DNA from: Nectonema munidae
Taxonomy: Eukaryota; Nematomorpha; Nectonematoida; Nectonematidae
DNA length: 64,000 nucleotides
Direction of reading: 5' to 3'
Assembly: GCA_030549495.1 (NCBI GenBank)
Contig: JAUIRK010000703.1
Coordinates: forward strand, 1-64,000
Shown here: in pieces, positions 35,746 to 47,865 of the stretch
How the letters are laid out: every line of letters begins with the position of its first letter
Position numbering within the stretch: position 1 is the stretch's first letter
The notes under the pieces: model-generated
Database searches by the model: none
Told to the model about the DNA's origin: nothing
The model's input: the letters and a program-made list of their open reading frames with translations, nothing else
Program-made: the position numbers and the translations under genes

Positions 35746-36495
35746 CTGCGGAAGGAAAGGAGGAGAACGAGAGGAGAGATTTTTTGTTTGCAGAAGAAAA
35801 ATTGAGAGAGAGGGATTACCTTTTATGATTTGCGTTTGTTATTATGAATATAAAAGGAATTAAACACATGCATCTGTATGTGTGTAGTATATATAGTACT
35901 TTACACGCTCATTCGCAACCCATACATACATACATATAGCGAATATTTTAAGTTTAATGAGAGGAGAAGTGTAGTGGTGGTGTTGGTGGTATTGTGTGCA
36001 TATCGACGCCTCTTGGAGTAAGAAGTTAAAATGTTTCGAAGAAACAATAGACATTTTAATTACTGGAGTGATGATGTGTGCATGAAATCGATACGCAATA
36101 AGTTGAAATTATTTTAAAAGTGTGTGTATGCTGTTGTATGTATGTATGACTCTTCTAATATGATGGTGGTGTTTTATATTATTATTTATTATTATATGAG
36201 AAGACTGAAAGAATTGACTCAAGGAATCAGGCATATAATAACAGTAAAATATTCATAAATATACGCATGCATATAGGAAAAAGTTAGAGCTTTCTTGTTT
36301 TGCAAAAGTATTTTTATTACTAATTTCAAGTGAAATGATGATAGAGGAGCAATTTTCCACATTTTGTGTGTTGCGTCTGTTTTTTCATCATCGCATACGC
36401 AGCAAAGATAAATCATGGAACTTATCGGAGAAGGGAAGGATTCCATGGAAGAATGATGAATGTTGATTTAACTTACTTTCCAACTCTGCTTTCAT
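35717..36495 (-). promoter_or_regulatory. Spliced uORF overlapping the RGS start codon
   Basis: The uORF starts at ATG 36495-36493 in exon 1 and is spliced from 36477 to 35745. It reads MKAELENSTKPFSRK and stops at TGA 35719-35717. That stop overlaps the main ATG (35720-35718) as ATGA. Termination and re-initiation could therefore set RGS output. The sequence shows the arrangement directly; use in the cell is inferred. Confidence 0.5.
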
Positions 36496-36530
36496 GGATT
36501 GAGGAGGAAGAGGAAGGAAAAGAGAGAAAG
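36477..36530 (-). other. RGS exon 1 (5' UTR), approximate start
   Basis: Pyrimidine-rich on minus (CTTTCTCTCTTTTCCTTCCT), ending GAAA|GTAAGT. The 5' boundary is set only by the TATA box about 30 bases upstream. A role as first exon of the RGS gene is inferred from the donor, orientation and proximity to exon 2 (intron of 731 bases). Confidence 0.5.
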
Positions 36531-36553
36531 AGATGAAAACGAAAGATTTCAAA

Positions 36554-36561
36554 CTTTTATA
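36554..36561 (-). promoter_or_regulatory. TATA box, candidate RGS promoter
   Basis: TATAAAAG on minus, 59 bases upstream of the uORF ATG, followed by a pyrimidine-rich stretch. It fits a TATA-type core promoter with a start site near 36525-36530. Confidence 0.5.
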
Positions 36562-36569
36562 ACGAGAAG

Positions 36570-37909
36570 AAGAAGGCCTTCTTTGATATTGGATGTGGAG
36601 TTTTAGTTTTTATGAGATTATGTAAATGAAGACATTTTTTTTTATTATCTTTTTGCATAATTAAAAGTAAATTTATTCATAAAGACTTAATTACGCAAAC
36701 TTTTGTGTCAATAAACGTTTGAATATAAATACGCTGACATAAACAAGAACAGACATAATCCTAGACAGGCAAGTATACAAAGATACGTACAAAAAATGCA
36801 CACAACCCAAACACTAAACAGACACACATTACACAAACCACACATACTAAAACACCCAAGGACAATATACACATCAGAAGTGTATTCAAGAGGCCAGTTC
36901 ACCCCCCCCCCCTCCACGTTATGCGTTTCCGCACCCCCTCCAGCTCACTTTAGAACACAGATATTTGTAAGCTTTTTGTTTCAGGGTTGAAATGGACAAA
37001 TGGACAAAACATGCATACACATACAAATTCACAGTGTAGTGTCGCGCGCGTCGAGATGCGAGTTAGCGGCAGCATATATGTTGCAGTTTTTGGTCATGTT
37101 TTTAAAATGATATTAAATTTCCTACTGCGATAAAACCTTTTTGTTTCATACTGAAAATTTTATTTTGTCTTATATGTTTAGCCACGCTAAAACTTTTTTG
37201 GTTTTGTTTGACCAAAATGAGCAGGGGATAATATATCCAGGATCTAATATCTAATTTGAGGAAATTCCGTTAATTTCTTAACTAAATAAGGGTAAGCTTG
37301 ATGAAATAGCTGAATACTAAATGATAGATTTACGAAAATCGAAACTTTGATTGAAAAATCAGTTGCTAAAAGTAAATTTTCATGTCGTATCAACAGGTCC
37401 TAGTAAAATTCGTGCATTGCAATTAACCAATTCTAAATCTAATATTAAGATAGATCAGAGAAAGACAACGTTTGAGAGGAATATTTGTCCAAGAAAATTA
37501 AAAAAGGAAGGTCGCTGCTAAATCAAAACGGATTAAAAAGGATTTAAATGTTACTCTTTTTAAAAAAAACTAATTTGGCACATGAATATAAAGAATTCAA
37601 AAGTAAAAATTTCGAAGTTTCTGAATTTATGAACACATTTCTGAATCACCAAAATTTCTGCCTGTGCTTCTCAATCGTTTTTACCCATGGACTTATTTTC
37701 TCTTCTTTTTTTCTTGGTGGACCCCATTGGAATATACATAAAGAATATTTTATTTTAATATTTTTCACTAATAAAATTTTGAGGTTATGATAAAGAAAAA
37801 AGTATATAATTAGAGTTCATATTGAAATGAAAGTAAATCTAAAGCAAATAGATTTACTAATTAGCACTATTATTAATAAGAGAACATTTAACTTTTTATA
37901 ATTAAAACT
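36570..37909. other. Upstream of RGS: low-complexity and unresolved sequence
   Basis: Contains a CA-rich stretch (36795-36880), a run of C at 36901-36911 and an unrecognised open frame at 37548-37790. No gene was identified between the RGS promoter and the hAT MITE. Confidence 0.35.
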
Positions 37910-37917
37910 GTTATGAG

Positions 37918-38073
37918 CAGTAGTGGGGATCAGCCGGTTCGCAACGGTTCCTTAGAACTGTCTCACCTAATTTTGTTGATTGGGAAATAATCAAAATTGA
38001 TCAGTTTATTTGCTGACAAATTTAACTTTTTTGTAACAGAAACGGCTGACAAAAGATTTGAATCCCACTACTG
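37918..38073 (+). mobile_element. hAT MITE, complete, with 8-bp duplication
   Basis: The left end is CAGTAGTGGGGATCAGCCGG. The right end, reverse-complemented, is CAGTAGTGGGATTCAAATCT. The target duplication GTTATGAG is exact at 37910-37917 and 38074-38081. At 156 bp it is non-coding, and the intact duplication points to a fairly recent insertion. A diverged relative is at 34041. Confidence 0.92.
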
Positions 38074-38615
38074 GTTATGAGATGTTTTTATCAAGTGAAT
38101 GCAAATATGAAGGAAGTATGTAATTGAGTGAGACGAGAAATGAGAAAAAAAGGATATCGATGAAAAATTGATTGAAAAATTAAAATAAGGTAAAATGTAA
38201 AGTATTTACAATACTGATATATATATATAGCGTGAAAATTTATAGTAAATTTTATAAAAGAGGAAAAAAAAGTTAGATATAAACACAAGTAACACTCACC
38301 TCACGTTATAATAACACACTGAGGTTACAATCGTGGGGTTCTAGTAGAATTGTCTCCGTGAAAATGCTTTTAGCTCCTGCTTTTCTTTGTAGGGTTCAAA
38401 CCAAGCGAAAATACACAAAGTAGTAGTAGTAGTACATTATATATAACATATATATTATATGTACATTGTACATTCACGATATTTATGCCACTCTTGTTGC
38501 GAGTTTTCTAATGATGTCTCCAGTAAAAATGAGTACCATACCATCAATTAACACTACAAAAGTCATGGGATCACATCGAGCCGTTAACTTTTTTAAAAAG
38601 CTATTTTTAGTTAGT

Positions 38616-40005
38616 CAAGAGGCGGGTAAAAGTCAATAAAGTCAAAACATTTCCTTAATACTTTTTCTGCACAAAAAATACTTTTGAGTGGATTTCAAGT
38701 ATATATGTTAGTTTTTTTTAGTTTTTGTTGGGTCAATAAAGTCAAAAATTATACATAAAGACAAAAAACTATATATAGTCTTTAAAATGTTTTTTATTTC
38801 TTTAACTACGATCACTTCTATTACAAAATCAAAATAAAAAAATGGAGAACAATACTCAAGAGTAAACCTCTTTTTGTAAGGTAAAATATTTTTGTAAATT
38901 TGTGAAGTTTAAATATTTTAATAAAAAAATTTCATAAAAAAAGTTTCATCAAAAATTATAGTAAATGCTTTGATTGGGGATGTTGAAAAGCCGGAGCTTA
39001 CTTGGCTTGTAGACTGCAAATTACTGGAAGAACATTTAAATTCAAGTAAAGTTTCCCATTTAGTTAATGATATTCTCAAAAAATTTGAAGTCGAAAGAGA
39101 AAATTTTCTTCTTTTTCTTTCAGACCCTGCAAAGTATAATATTTCTGCTGCAAAATCTTTGAAGCTTTTTTTCCGAATATGTTCCATGTGACATGTGTTG
39201 CATAATTGTGCTATGAAAGTGAAGTCATTCAACAAAAATGTAGATGATTTGATTGGCTCTGTAAAACTGCTCATGTATAAAAATAAATTCAGAAAAAAAT
39301 TGTTCAAATCAATTGGGTTTCCTCCGTGTCCTAAAATGCTAGAAGATGGGCAAGCTGGTTAAAAGCAGGAAATTATTATTCAGAAAACTTACCAGCAATC
39401 AAAGAAATAGTCAATAGAATTGAAAACGATGAAAGTAGTTTTGTTAAGAGAGCACGTGAAGCTGTTAATGATAAAGGTTTAGCCAGAAGTTTATTTGACA
39501 TAAAGTCAAATATGAAAGTTCAACTACTTTCAACTTTGTGAAATAGTAAAAAAATCGCTTTCACCAAAGTTTTCTATAAAAATTGCTTATCAAACATATT
39601 TAGATCTAAATTTTAAAAAAGACGAGTGTGGATTGAAAAAATATATTGACAAAAGGTTTCAAAATAATGAAATTTTAAACATCATGAACCTCCAAAACAA
39701 AGACATATTATCTCCATCAACCTACTTTTTTTGCAAAATTGTCAGGCCACTTCTACGGAAGTAGAACGTTCATTTTCTTTGACAAAATTTTTTTAACTAA
39801 AGACAGAAATTTCAAACCTGAAAATGTTTCTAAATATATTATATGTTATTTTAATGCAATATCTGGAAATAAAACTTTTGAAGATTTATAATAAAATTTT
39901 TTTCTTCAAATTTTGTTAAAGTCAAAAAAATATTATAAAAGTCAAAAATTCGAAAATGTAAAGTTAAAATTTTTTAATTTATTAGGCCAAAAAAATTCGC
40001 CCTAG
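38616..40005 (+). mobile_element. hAT element with decayed transposase
   Basis: Left end AAGAGGCGGGTAAAAGTCAA and right-end complement CTAGGGCGAATTTTTTTGGC resemble the ends at 52524/53705. The transposase is readable in pieces. LTWLVDCKLLEEHLNSSKVS is at about 39000; AHNCAMKVKSFNKN-like sequence lies near 39200 and RWASWLKAGNYYSENLPAIK in a shifted frame at about 39343-39405. The C-terminal dimerisation block is STEVERSFSLTKFF, then KTEISNLKMFLNIL. Several frameshifts and stops are present. No 8-bp duplication survives, so it is older than the 52.5-kb element. Confidence 0.75.
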
Positions 40006-40114
40006 ACAATGCTTTCAGACATTAAATATTTTTGAGCATTTTTAGGTTAAATTTAATAAAATTTTGTGGATTAAGATATAATAGAATAGAAAAGGATTTA
40101 TTTATTTATAATAA

Positions 40115-40232
40115 GTAAGGGGTTGGTAGATATTGAGTGTCGATAACTCAAGATCTTGGGTTCGAGCCCGTATCAAGCCTCATTTCCTCATAGTTCGATA
40201 CAAACGGTGCATTGTGCCTTCTCAATGTGAAA
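40115..40232 (+). repeat. tRNA-derived SINE, copy 3
   Basis: The only copy in plus orientation: GTAAGGGGTTGGTAGATATT, CTTGGGTTCGAGCCC (B box), GTATCAAGCCTCATTTCCTC, CATAGTTCGATACAAACGG, ending GTGCCTTCTCAATG. TTTATTTATTTATAATAAG lies at its 5' edge. Confidence 0.82.
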
Positions 40233-40739
40233 ACTAAGGAGAAAATTGTAACATTTCAAGCCAATCATTAAATGATACATTAAGCCAAGAAAGGAAGAAA
40301 ATATATGCCAAATCTGGATCATCCCACAAGAAGACAAAAACTTCATTAAGATGAGCACACCCACCCAGAAAGTGATTGAAAGAGAAAAATTGGAATTTTT
40401 GATCGAAAGATTAATTCTATTTTTTACCACGATTGCAACACGGGCGTTTTTTTTTATAAACTCTTGATTTGTCTAACTTAGAGTACATAAAATATTGAAT
40501 GCTTTATTTTATAATGTAAAATAAAGTTTTGCCTCTATTTCATAGCGAAATTTTTAAATTGTTTTATTTTTCTCCTTGATAACTTTTGTTAGGGGCGCGT
40601 ATAACCCAATGTTTTTTTAGGTACAAAAAAGGTGTCATAAAAAAATAGGATGGCATGAGTGTGATCTATATCGGATTAAGAAATTATGCAGGCAGGCGTG
40701 AGAGCATTTGGTTTGGTGAAAACAGTCTTGATGTCGGAG

Positions 40740-41042
40740 CAGTGCCAGCGCTACCTATATAATTTTGGGGCACGTGCCCCCCCCTCCCCCTGTATTAATC
40801 TTTGCCCCCCCCCCCCTAAAATTTTTGGTTTTGCCCCATGCACTTTTTAAAGGAAAAATAGTACACAATAATCTTATATAAATGCTGGTGTATGTGTATG
40901 TATAATATGAGATTTCTATAGGTTTTTATACAGAAGAACTTCATGCTTTTCAGCAAAGTAATATAGGAAATAAATTTTTTGCAAATGTGTTTCTTTGCCC
41001 CATTTCAGCCCCCCTTGAAATTTAGCTTTAGCGCGGGCACTG
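40740..41042 (+). mobile_element. hAT MITE, complete, with 8-bp duplication and C-rich core
   Basis: Left end CAGTGCCAGCGCTACCTATA; right-end complement CAGTGCCCGCGCTAAAGCTA. The duplication TGTCGGAG is exact at 40732-40739 and 41043-41050. The interior has two runs of C (around 40780 and 40807) and no coding capacity. Length is 303 bp. Confidence 0.92.
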
Positions 41043-41050
41043 TGTCGGAG

Positions 41051-42190
41051 TGTGAATGCCAACAATCAATATAGCATCCGATAGAAGAATTGTCGAATTA
41101 TTGAGTATCGGACAAACGATGTCTAACTGTATTAGCAATGCGTCTTCTAAAACAACACTTTTCATACGCTCTTCAGAAGACAGAGGCATTTTTGACATTC
41201 CAACATTGAATACTAAATTTCTTGAACCAATCATTCAGTTCCTAAAAGATTTACAAACGAGATCGTTTTTAGAGTCATAGTATAAAACCTTCAGTTCGTG
41301 AGGTTAGACTTAAAAAAGGGAACAAATTTTATTGTCGTAGAAGTTTCAAGGGCCAAGTTTTTCTCTTTTCTACTTTTTTTCAAAATTTACAGATTTGAAA
41401 ACTGAATCGTCAAGAGAAATACTTGTACATGCTAAGCATTTGCTATAAGGATTTATATTTGCTTACAAAATATAATTTTTTGTCAGGTAATTTTTAACTA
41501 GCCAAGATTTTATATGATTCTGTTTGTTCAATAAATCAATAATTGTTTTTAGAACCAATAAACTAATTATTGAAGACTACTCGAACATTTATTTTAAAGC
41601 AATTTAAACTTTTACTTTGAACAGGTTATTTGGTTAAAGTAAATATTGAAACATTTTTTAGTTAATATATATTTTATTAAAAAATATCAAGGTTAAGTAA
41701 GGTAAAGAAGCTGAAAGATTCAATGAAGTTTCAAGCTCGTTATAAAAAATAAATTAAGATTTCTCAAGTTGATACTTCTAGGTCTTCCGCTTTTTGAAGA
41801 AGCATTAAAACAATACTTAGTACCATCTGGGGCTTCTATGACATTTTTGTTATCTTTATGATTATTATCAGAAGAAAGAGAAAGAGAAGAAAAAGAGGAA
41901 TGGAAGAAGACGAAGAAAAAGAACGAGCAGAAAAAGACAATGATGAATTTGAGAAGGAAGATGGAAAGTCACTGTATTTATTCTTCACCTGAAGACTCAA
42001 AGAAGAGATGATAAGGATAAGTAGTGTATAACAATGAAGAAGGCTGCAAATGATGGAGTGTAAACTAAGAATGATTCGTAAGAAAATACGTCATTTTCTC
42101 ATTATTTCAATCAGCTCTAATCTTTGAAGCAAAATGCAGAAGTATAAAGATATGCCGGTAGTTGGTTTCAAACGGATGATATAGCATTTT
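41051..42190. other. AT-rich sequence with a purine-rich tract
   Basis: From 41870 to 41965 the plus strand is almost all A and G (AGAAAGAGAAAGAGAAGAAA and similar). A 74-codon open frame at 41056-41280 is unrecognised. No exon was called. Confidence 0.35.
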
Positions 42191-44085
42191 CACTGTAAGT
42201 TCGTCCTTTTTCACTATAAGTTCGTCCTTTTTCACTATAAGTTCGTCTTTTTTATTTTGATTTTTTTTAAAATTTTTTCCATAAATATTCAAAACTTGCC
42301 GATTCAAAGAACAAGTTACATCTATGGAAAGAATACAAAATTGAGTATAAAAAAATAATTTACCAGTTAAAATTAAAAAGAAATATTTTTAGTAAAAAAG
42401 AATAACTTTATGTGGGTATAAATAGTAATCATGAATAAATATTTGGACTATATATTTGTCCACTTGAAGCTATATTGATGTTGTTTAGCATATGTCTATA
42501 ATAATTGGTACAGTCAAACGTAGAAATAGAATCAACACTTTCTCTGATTGTAGATGAAAAAGACATATTTAGCGTTTATTTCTAACTTTACTTTTAATAA
42601 GGAGGAAGGAATTTTAATTGATATTTTTCACTCTGTTGAAAAATTTCTTTTACTTCTCTATGTCTTGTGGATTTTGGCATTTTCTAGGAGAATCCAAGCA
42701 TCACTTTTTATTGAATTATCAAGATTAATTTTTTCAAAACAAATTTTCAAAGAAATTTAAAAACTTTTTAGTGTTGCAAGTAGCATCTTCGATGATTTCA
42801 TATTAAATCACTTTAAAGCCGTTCACTGCTAACACAAGAAGCTCTTCTTCTCCTTTTTGAAAGAGCGTGAGAACGTCTTAGGTGAAGAAAGTTGAAACCC
42901 CTTTCATCAATAAAAATGAAAGATTCTTGCGAGTTGGAAGCGAAATTTTGAAACTCTTGTGCATAAAATTTTCTTTTAAGCATCTTTATTTACTGCCTCA
43001 ATTTGCTCGTTTGCTGGTTTCAGTGTAACTTTCAATGTATTCACCAAATAATTGTGAAGAGTGCTTTGAGCAATTATAGAAGAGAGAATCTTTTCACTCA
43101 TTTCTTCCAAGGTTAGCATTGAAGAGCTTTGAATGAGGATTTCTAAAAAAAAAACTTTCAGGCGTGAGATGCTTTTTTTATGCTCACTGCGTTGCTTCTG
43201 CTTGTGTGAACTTGATTCGTCGTCGTCTTTTTTTGTATCATGATGCCTTTGAACAAAAGATTTTCCTCTAGAATACTTAATTCCCTGTATTTCTGAAGCT
43301 CTTTTAATTGAGGATAATTCCGTAGAAAGAAGTTTGATGAGTACGGACTTTTTTCCACTTGATATTTTAGCATACATGATGAAAAATTTAGCGAGAAAGA
43401 AAAATGAGTAATCCAAATGACAAACGAATCAATGATAATGAAGCAGGCAAAAAAGAAAATGGATGGCAGAAGTTTCCTTTATATACCCATTTTTAGAGGA
43501 CCGATCCGGTTACATCACATTGGGAACAAAAAAGCATCAATTTGGATAATTTTGTGCGAGTTTCGAAACTTTGAACTATAATTGACAGAATACTACAAAA
43601 TTGGATAGTATAATTTTTGAATCTTTTTAAAGTTTGTATCGTGTTCTTTAAATGGGCTTGACTTTGAACATTTTTATTTTATAGTTATGAAAAAAATTGA
43701 AAAAATAACCCGCAAAATTCATCATTTTATTAATGAAACGCTACAAATAAGTTAATTATGAAAAATAAATTACACAAAATTTTTTTTTCATCTAAGTTTT
43801 AAAAACATTTTTAACTTTTTACTATTATTAAAAACATTTTGAAAAAGAATGTGTAGAAAACTTTTAATACTGACTATGATCATTTTTTTTCGATTCAGAA
43901 GTAGAAAATATGTTGCTGACAAAATTTTAGATTTTATAGAAAAAATTCAAAAAAATAAAAATAAAAAAGACCAATTTAAAATGAGATAGCACGAAGTTAA
44001 AATGAAAAAGGAGAAACCTAAATTGAAAAAGGACGAACCTAAAGTGAAAAAAACGAACTTAAATTGAAAAAGGACGAACTTAAAG
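42191..44085 (-). mobile_element. IS630/Tc1-like element with tandem-repeat inverted termini, copy A
   Basis: The left terminus (42191-42250) is three 21-bp units of type AAGTTCGTCCTTTTTCACTA. The right terminus (43991-44085) is about four and a half units of the reverse complement (GGACGAACTTAAATTGAAAA type). The transposase is on minus from 43416. LTLEEMSEKI and STLHNYL are in the N-terminal half; FIFIDERGFNFLHLRRS near 42905 carries the first catalytic Asp. WILLENAKIHK near 42660 has Glu at the usual second Asp, and LKFLPPY follows. Frameshifts separate these parts. A TATA-like TATATAAAGG lies on minus at about 43478-43487, roughly 65 bases upstream of the start. Each 21-bp unit holds TA before AGTTCG, so the true outer boundary among units is ambiguous. 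Confidence 0.8.
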
Positions 44086-47000
44086 TTCGATTGAGAAATT
44101 GTTCAACAAAAAATTGAAATAAAAGAAATATCCCTCATGTTTTTTTAATTAAGTTAATGTTTATCTTCTTCAACAAAATTAAAAAAAAAACTCAAATAAT
44201 TAAAAACACAAAACTTTATTAAAAAACCATAAGTTTTTTCTTGCGCTGAATTCTTTTAAATATTCTTCCTTCGTAATATTAGCTGTGTTTTTGAAATTAA
44301 AATTTGTAATAATTTTGTTCAACTTTCCAAAAATATGGTTTAAAATTTTAAAGTTCAAATACTGTAACATATTGATTGATTTCTAAATAACCAATATATG
44401 CATGCAATTTTTTGATAAGAAACGAAAGAATGCATGCAAGTTTTGATTGGAACAAAGTTTGATTGAAATCTAAATAGCCGATATATGCGTTAAAATTTTT
44501 TGATTAGCGTTGCTATGAAGTAAGGGATTATTACTCCATGCAGATAAAGTATTTGTCATTCATTAAACTTCAGAAGTTTGGCTTTTTAAAAATTTTGATC
44601 AAAAATTATCGTTTAAAAATCGATTAATTAAAAAAGTTCGCACAAAATACATATAATCTAGATAATAACATAGTCAAAGAGTATTCAAAAAATTTTGATA
44701 AAAATCAAGACTTAATAAAAGTCAAAAGGGTCAAAATTAAAACGTCCAGAGATCAAAACATACTAAAATGGGAAATGGGTTTGAAGATATATTTTTATTT
44801 ATGTTAACAAATATATATTCATGGAAAGTCTATTTTCATTTCTAAAATATGAATTAATTATACAGAATATTCCTAAATCATTTCTGGTTTTCGAACCTGT
44901 CTGTTTCGGCCGTTTGGGGTTTTGGAAGTTTTTAACAGACACCAATAAAAATAAGTAATTAATAAATCTTGTTATGCCCCCTTCAAACACTGATTTAAAA
45001 ATGGAAGTTTTACAGGAATACTAATTGAGAAATTTGAGGTTTATGAAATATATGTTAAAACAAAAACTCCAAGTAGTGTCTCATAAACTATACAACTGTT
45101 ACAAATGAAAGATTCACCTTGTCAATCAATGAAAAATGCAAACGAAGGTAATGCAGATATCAAGGGGCTATTATTATAAAATCTCCAAACGTATTATTTA
45201 ATACATTTAAATCATTTGTTTCAATAGAAGAGATGAATTGGAGATGGGCTATCGATATGTCAATCAGTGATGGAAATATGATTGACACCCATTGAAGCAA
45301 GCAGACTGTTTTTACTTCTTAGTCTCTCTGTTATTACTATTATTATGTCTAGCAAGAAAAATATAACTCTGAAGAGCAGCAGTTAAATCTCTGCATAAAC
45401 ATATACTTTTCATGTCCAACAAAAATTTTCCGGAGGGGGGGGGGGCAAAATAAATTCCCTAACCAACCCGGCCCCCCCCCCCCCCCCCCCCCCTTTATCG
45501 ACGGGCATAACTGGATGTAACACTCTTTACTTTGATTTACTTCATTTTCTATTACAAAGAAATTAATTTCTCAATTCCCCGGAAAAGTTTTTTTTGATTA
45601 GCTATTTTTCATTTTTTTCAGATGACATTTACAAAACAACTTTACCTAACGTTTTTTTTTAAAAAAGTTACTTACCGTAAAATTACAAAGCTTAAATGTG
45701 AGGCCGTAAGAAAAAATTCAAGCAAAAAAGATGAGAAATAAAAATTTGAAAAATTAAGTTCTAAAATAAAATTTAGGATAAAATTGATTAGGAAATTAAT
45801 CTTTAGTATTAGCTTGCAAAACACAAAGTTTTCCTAAAATATATCCTGTCCTAATCTTCTTCGTCTTCTCACTTGATTTGGCAACGCAGTAAAACCATTA
45901 TATATTGAAGGATAATGAATTATAGGATTTAGACGACGTATCATAGATAGATATTATCACATTATATTTGTGTAGTTACCCAAGATGTCATTATAAACTC
46001 AAGTTGCTTTTGAAATGCAAGACATAATCAATTAACGAAAACTAACGAAATAAAACGAACACAGGTCTTCAAAAATATTCCCTGTTCGTTAAAATAAAAA
46101 AGTTATCGTTATTATAACGAAAGCAAAAAAGATGGGGGCGATATGATGAGGTTAACGAAAATATCGTTATTTTTACAACTCTCGAGTAGAGCATATATAG
46201 CAGCGATACGGCTTTTGTTGCGCATGCAATTGTTTCAGTCCTAGAACTTTCAAAGCAGAGAAACTGCATTTGTGACGATGATTGGGTTTGATCAAGTGAA
46301 AAGCAGTAAGGCCGGATAAAGGCTTTATTATATGCGATGAGTAGTGATCACGGTCCTTCCATGTCCTAATGGGACAAGTCTCAAACGAATAAAATTGGGT
46401 GTAACTTGTTATACTTTAAATACTTTTTTTGCCAGTCTATTTTCGTCCCAAACTTTTTTCAAAAAAAAAAACTTTTTCAAATTTTTTTGAAAGTTTCTAT
46501 ATATTTTTTTATTTGATATTTCCCGTCGCTGGCATAATGAAACTGTTGATTCATTGAATTGTGGTAAATGGCTTGAATTTATCAAACCATGGCGATACGA
46601 TCATATTAAGGATTTGTTGTAGCCGAAAGCTACATCAAGTGATTAGAGATGAAATAGTGGAACAAGCAATGTTCTCTCAATCCTAAGGGATGAGTGCAAA
46701 AATAACAGGGAACATGAAGAAATATTATTATCAGTTTGTTTTCCCTTTTACCCTATCATATGTGAATGATTTTGTTCTCTTGTTGAACTAGATCTAGAAG
46801 GTAGTAGTTATGGGAGCACAACTACAAACAAGTTAATCCAATTTAATGAAATATCTCTGAAGTTATCCGCACTTAGGCTAGCGATTGGGAAGATTAAGAA
46901 TGGTGCTGTGTTCATTGGACAAAATTTTGAAAATAAATAAGTTTCGTCTTTATTTTCAAGCACCCACAAGTTCAAACACCACATGGATGTATTTTTGAAA

Positions 47001-47380
47001 CTAGATTTTGTGTATTTAAAGAATCACCTTCAAATATACAAACTAGTCTTTAACAGAAATAAACACATATTCAAGAGAAGTAGATAGAGATGATCGCCAG
47101 AAAACGCTGTCTAAGAAAGTAAGCAATCAAACGTTTTATTTGCCTTTGTGAAGTTCTTTTAGAGGACACAATTAATTTTCTACACTTTCAGACTTTAAAA
47201 TTCAATGTGAATTTGAGACTGAGTTTTCCTTCCGAGAAGAAGTTTTGTGAGACGTAGTTTTCCTAGCAGCATTAGGGCCACACACATTATAATCTATTCA
47301 GTTCCAAATAATTTCAACACTAAATTACACTTCATTTTACGAATAAAATATCAAGCATGGTGGATCTTAAAATTTGGAAG
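44086..47380. other. Mostly unresolved AT-rich stretch
   Basis: Contains an imperfect two-copy repeat (TGATTGATTTCTAAATAACC near 44372 and TGATTGAAATCTAAATAGCC near 44459). A run of 10 G (45436-45445) is paired with 23 C (45471-45493), and an AACGATAA-rich patch lies at 46020-46180 ending AACTCTCGAG. A fragment near 46840-46960 reads SLKLSALRLAIGKIKNGAVF, possibly LINE gag, but unsupported. No host exon was recognised. Confidence 0.35.
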
Positions 47381-47465
47381 CTGGACAATTCGGCCTCAAG
47401 CCAATTCCGCATCTGGACTATTCGGCCTTTAAATATATTGATATTAATATTGCCTTGTGGGCAAA
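47381..47465 (+). repeat. Dispersed repeat shared with 49412-49580
   Basis: CAATTCGGCCTCAAGCCAAT, then CCGCATCTGGACTATTCGGC and ATATTGATATTAATATTGCC match the order at 49412-49475 (ATTATTCGGCTTCAAGACAA, then ATATTGATTAATATTGC). Function unknown. Confidence 0.5.
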
Positions 47466-47865
47466 TTGTTTCGAGGAACAATTCTTCAAAGGTTAATTGT
47501 CCTTTAACCCGAAATTTATGGTCAACTCAGAAGATATATAGAGGTATAGGAAAGGATGAATCTTTATTCATGTGAGATATGTCAGTATAATATATAGGAT
47601 ATTTTACTTGCGCCAATAAAAAGATGATATGATTCGCTATTTTTTTTTATCAAATGTTACAAAAGTTTGATAAAAATGAGTCAATTTGAAAATGTTCTTT
47701 TTAAAGAAGTGATTAATATATATAAATGCTTAAAGTATTGAAACTCAAATTTAAATGGAAAAAACCTATCAATAAAAGAAGTGAGGTTTTAAAATAAGCT
47801 AATTAGACTCAGACTTTTTACACAAAAAAGATCATCTCTAAACACTATAAATCCATAAAATCTGT

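Noticed and set aside
36219-36446. 75-codon minus frame with MIYLCCVCDDE, considered as an RGS cysteine-string exon
   Set aside because: No acceptor and donor bound it in a phase that would join exons 1 and 2, and two cysteine pairs are not the long string of RZ proteins.
46840-46960. SLKLSALRLAIGKIKNGAVF, considered as a LINE gag-like fragment
   Set aside because: Too short, and no neighbouring zinc knuckle or RT was found.
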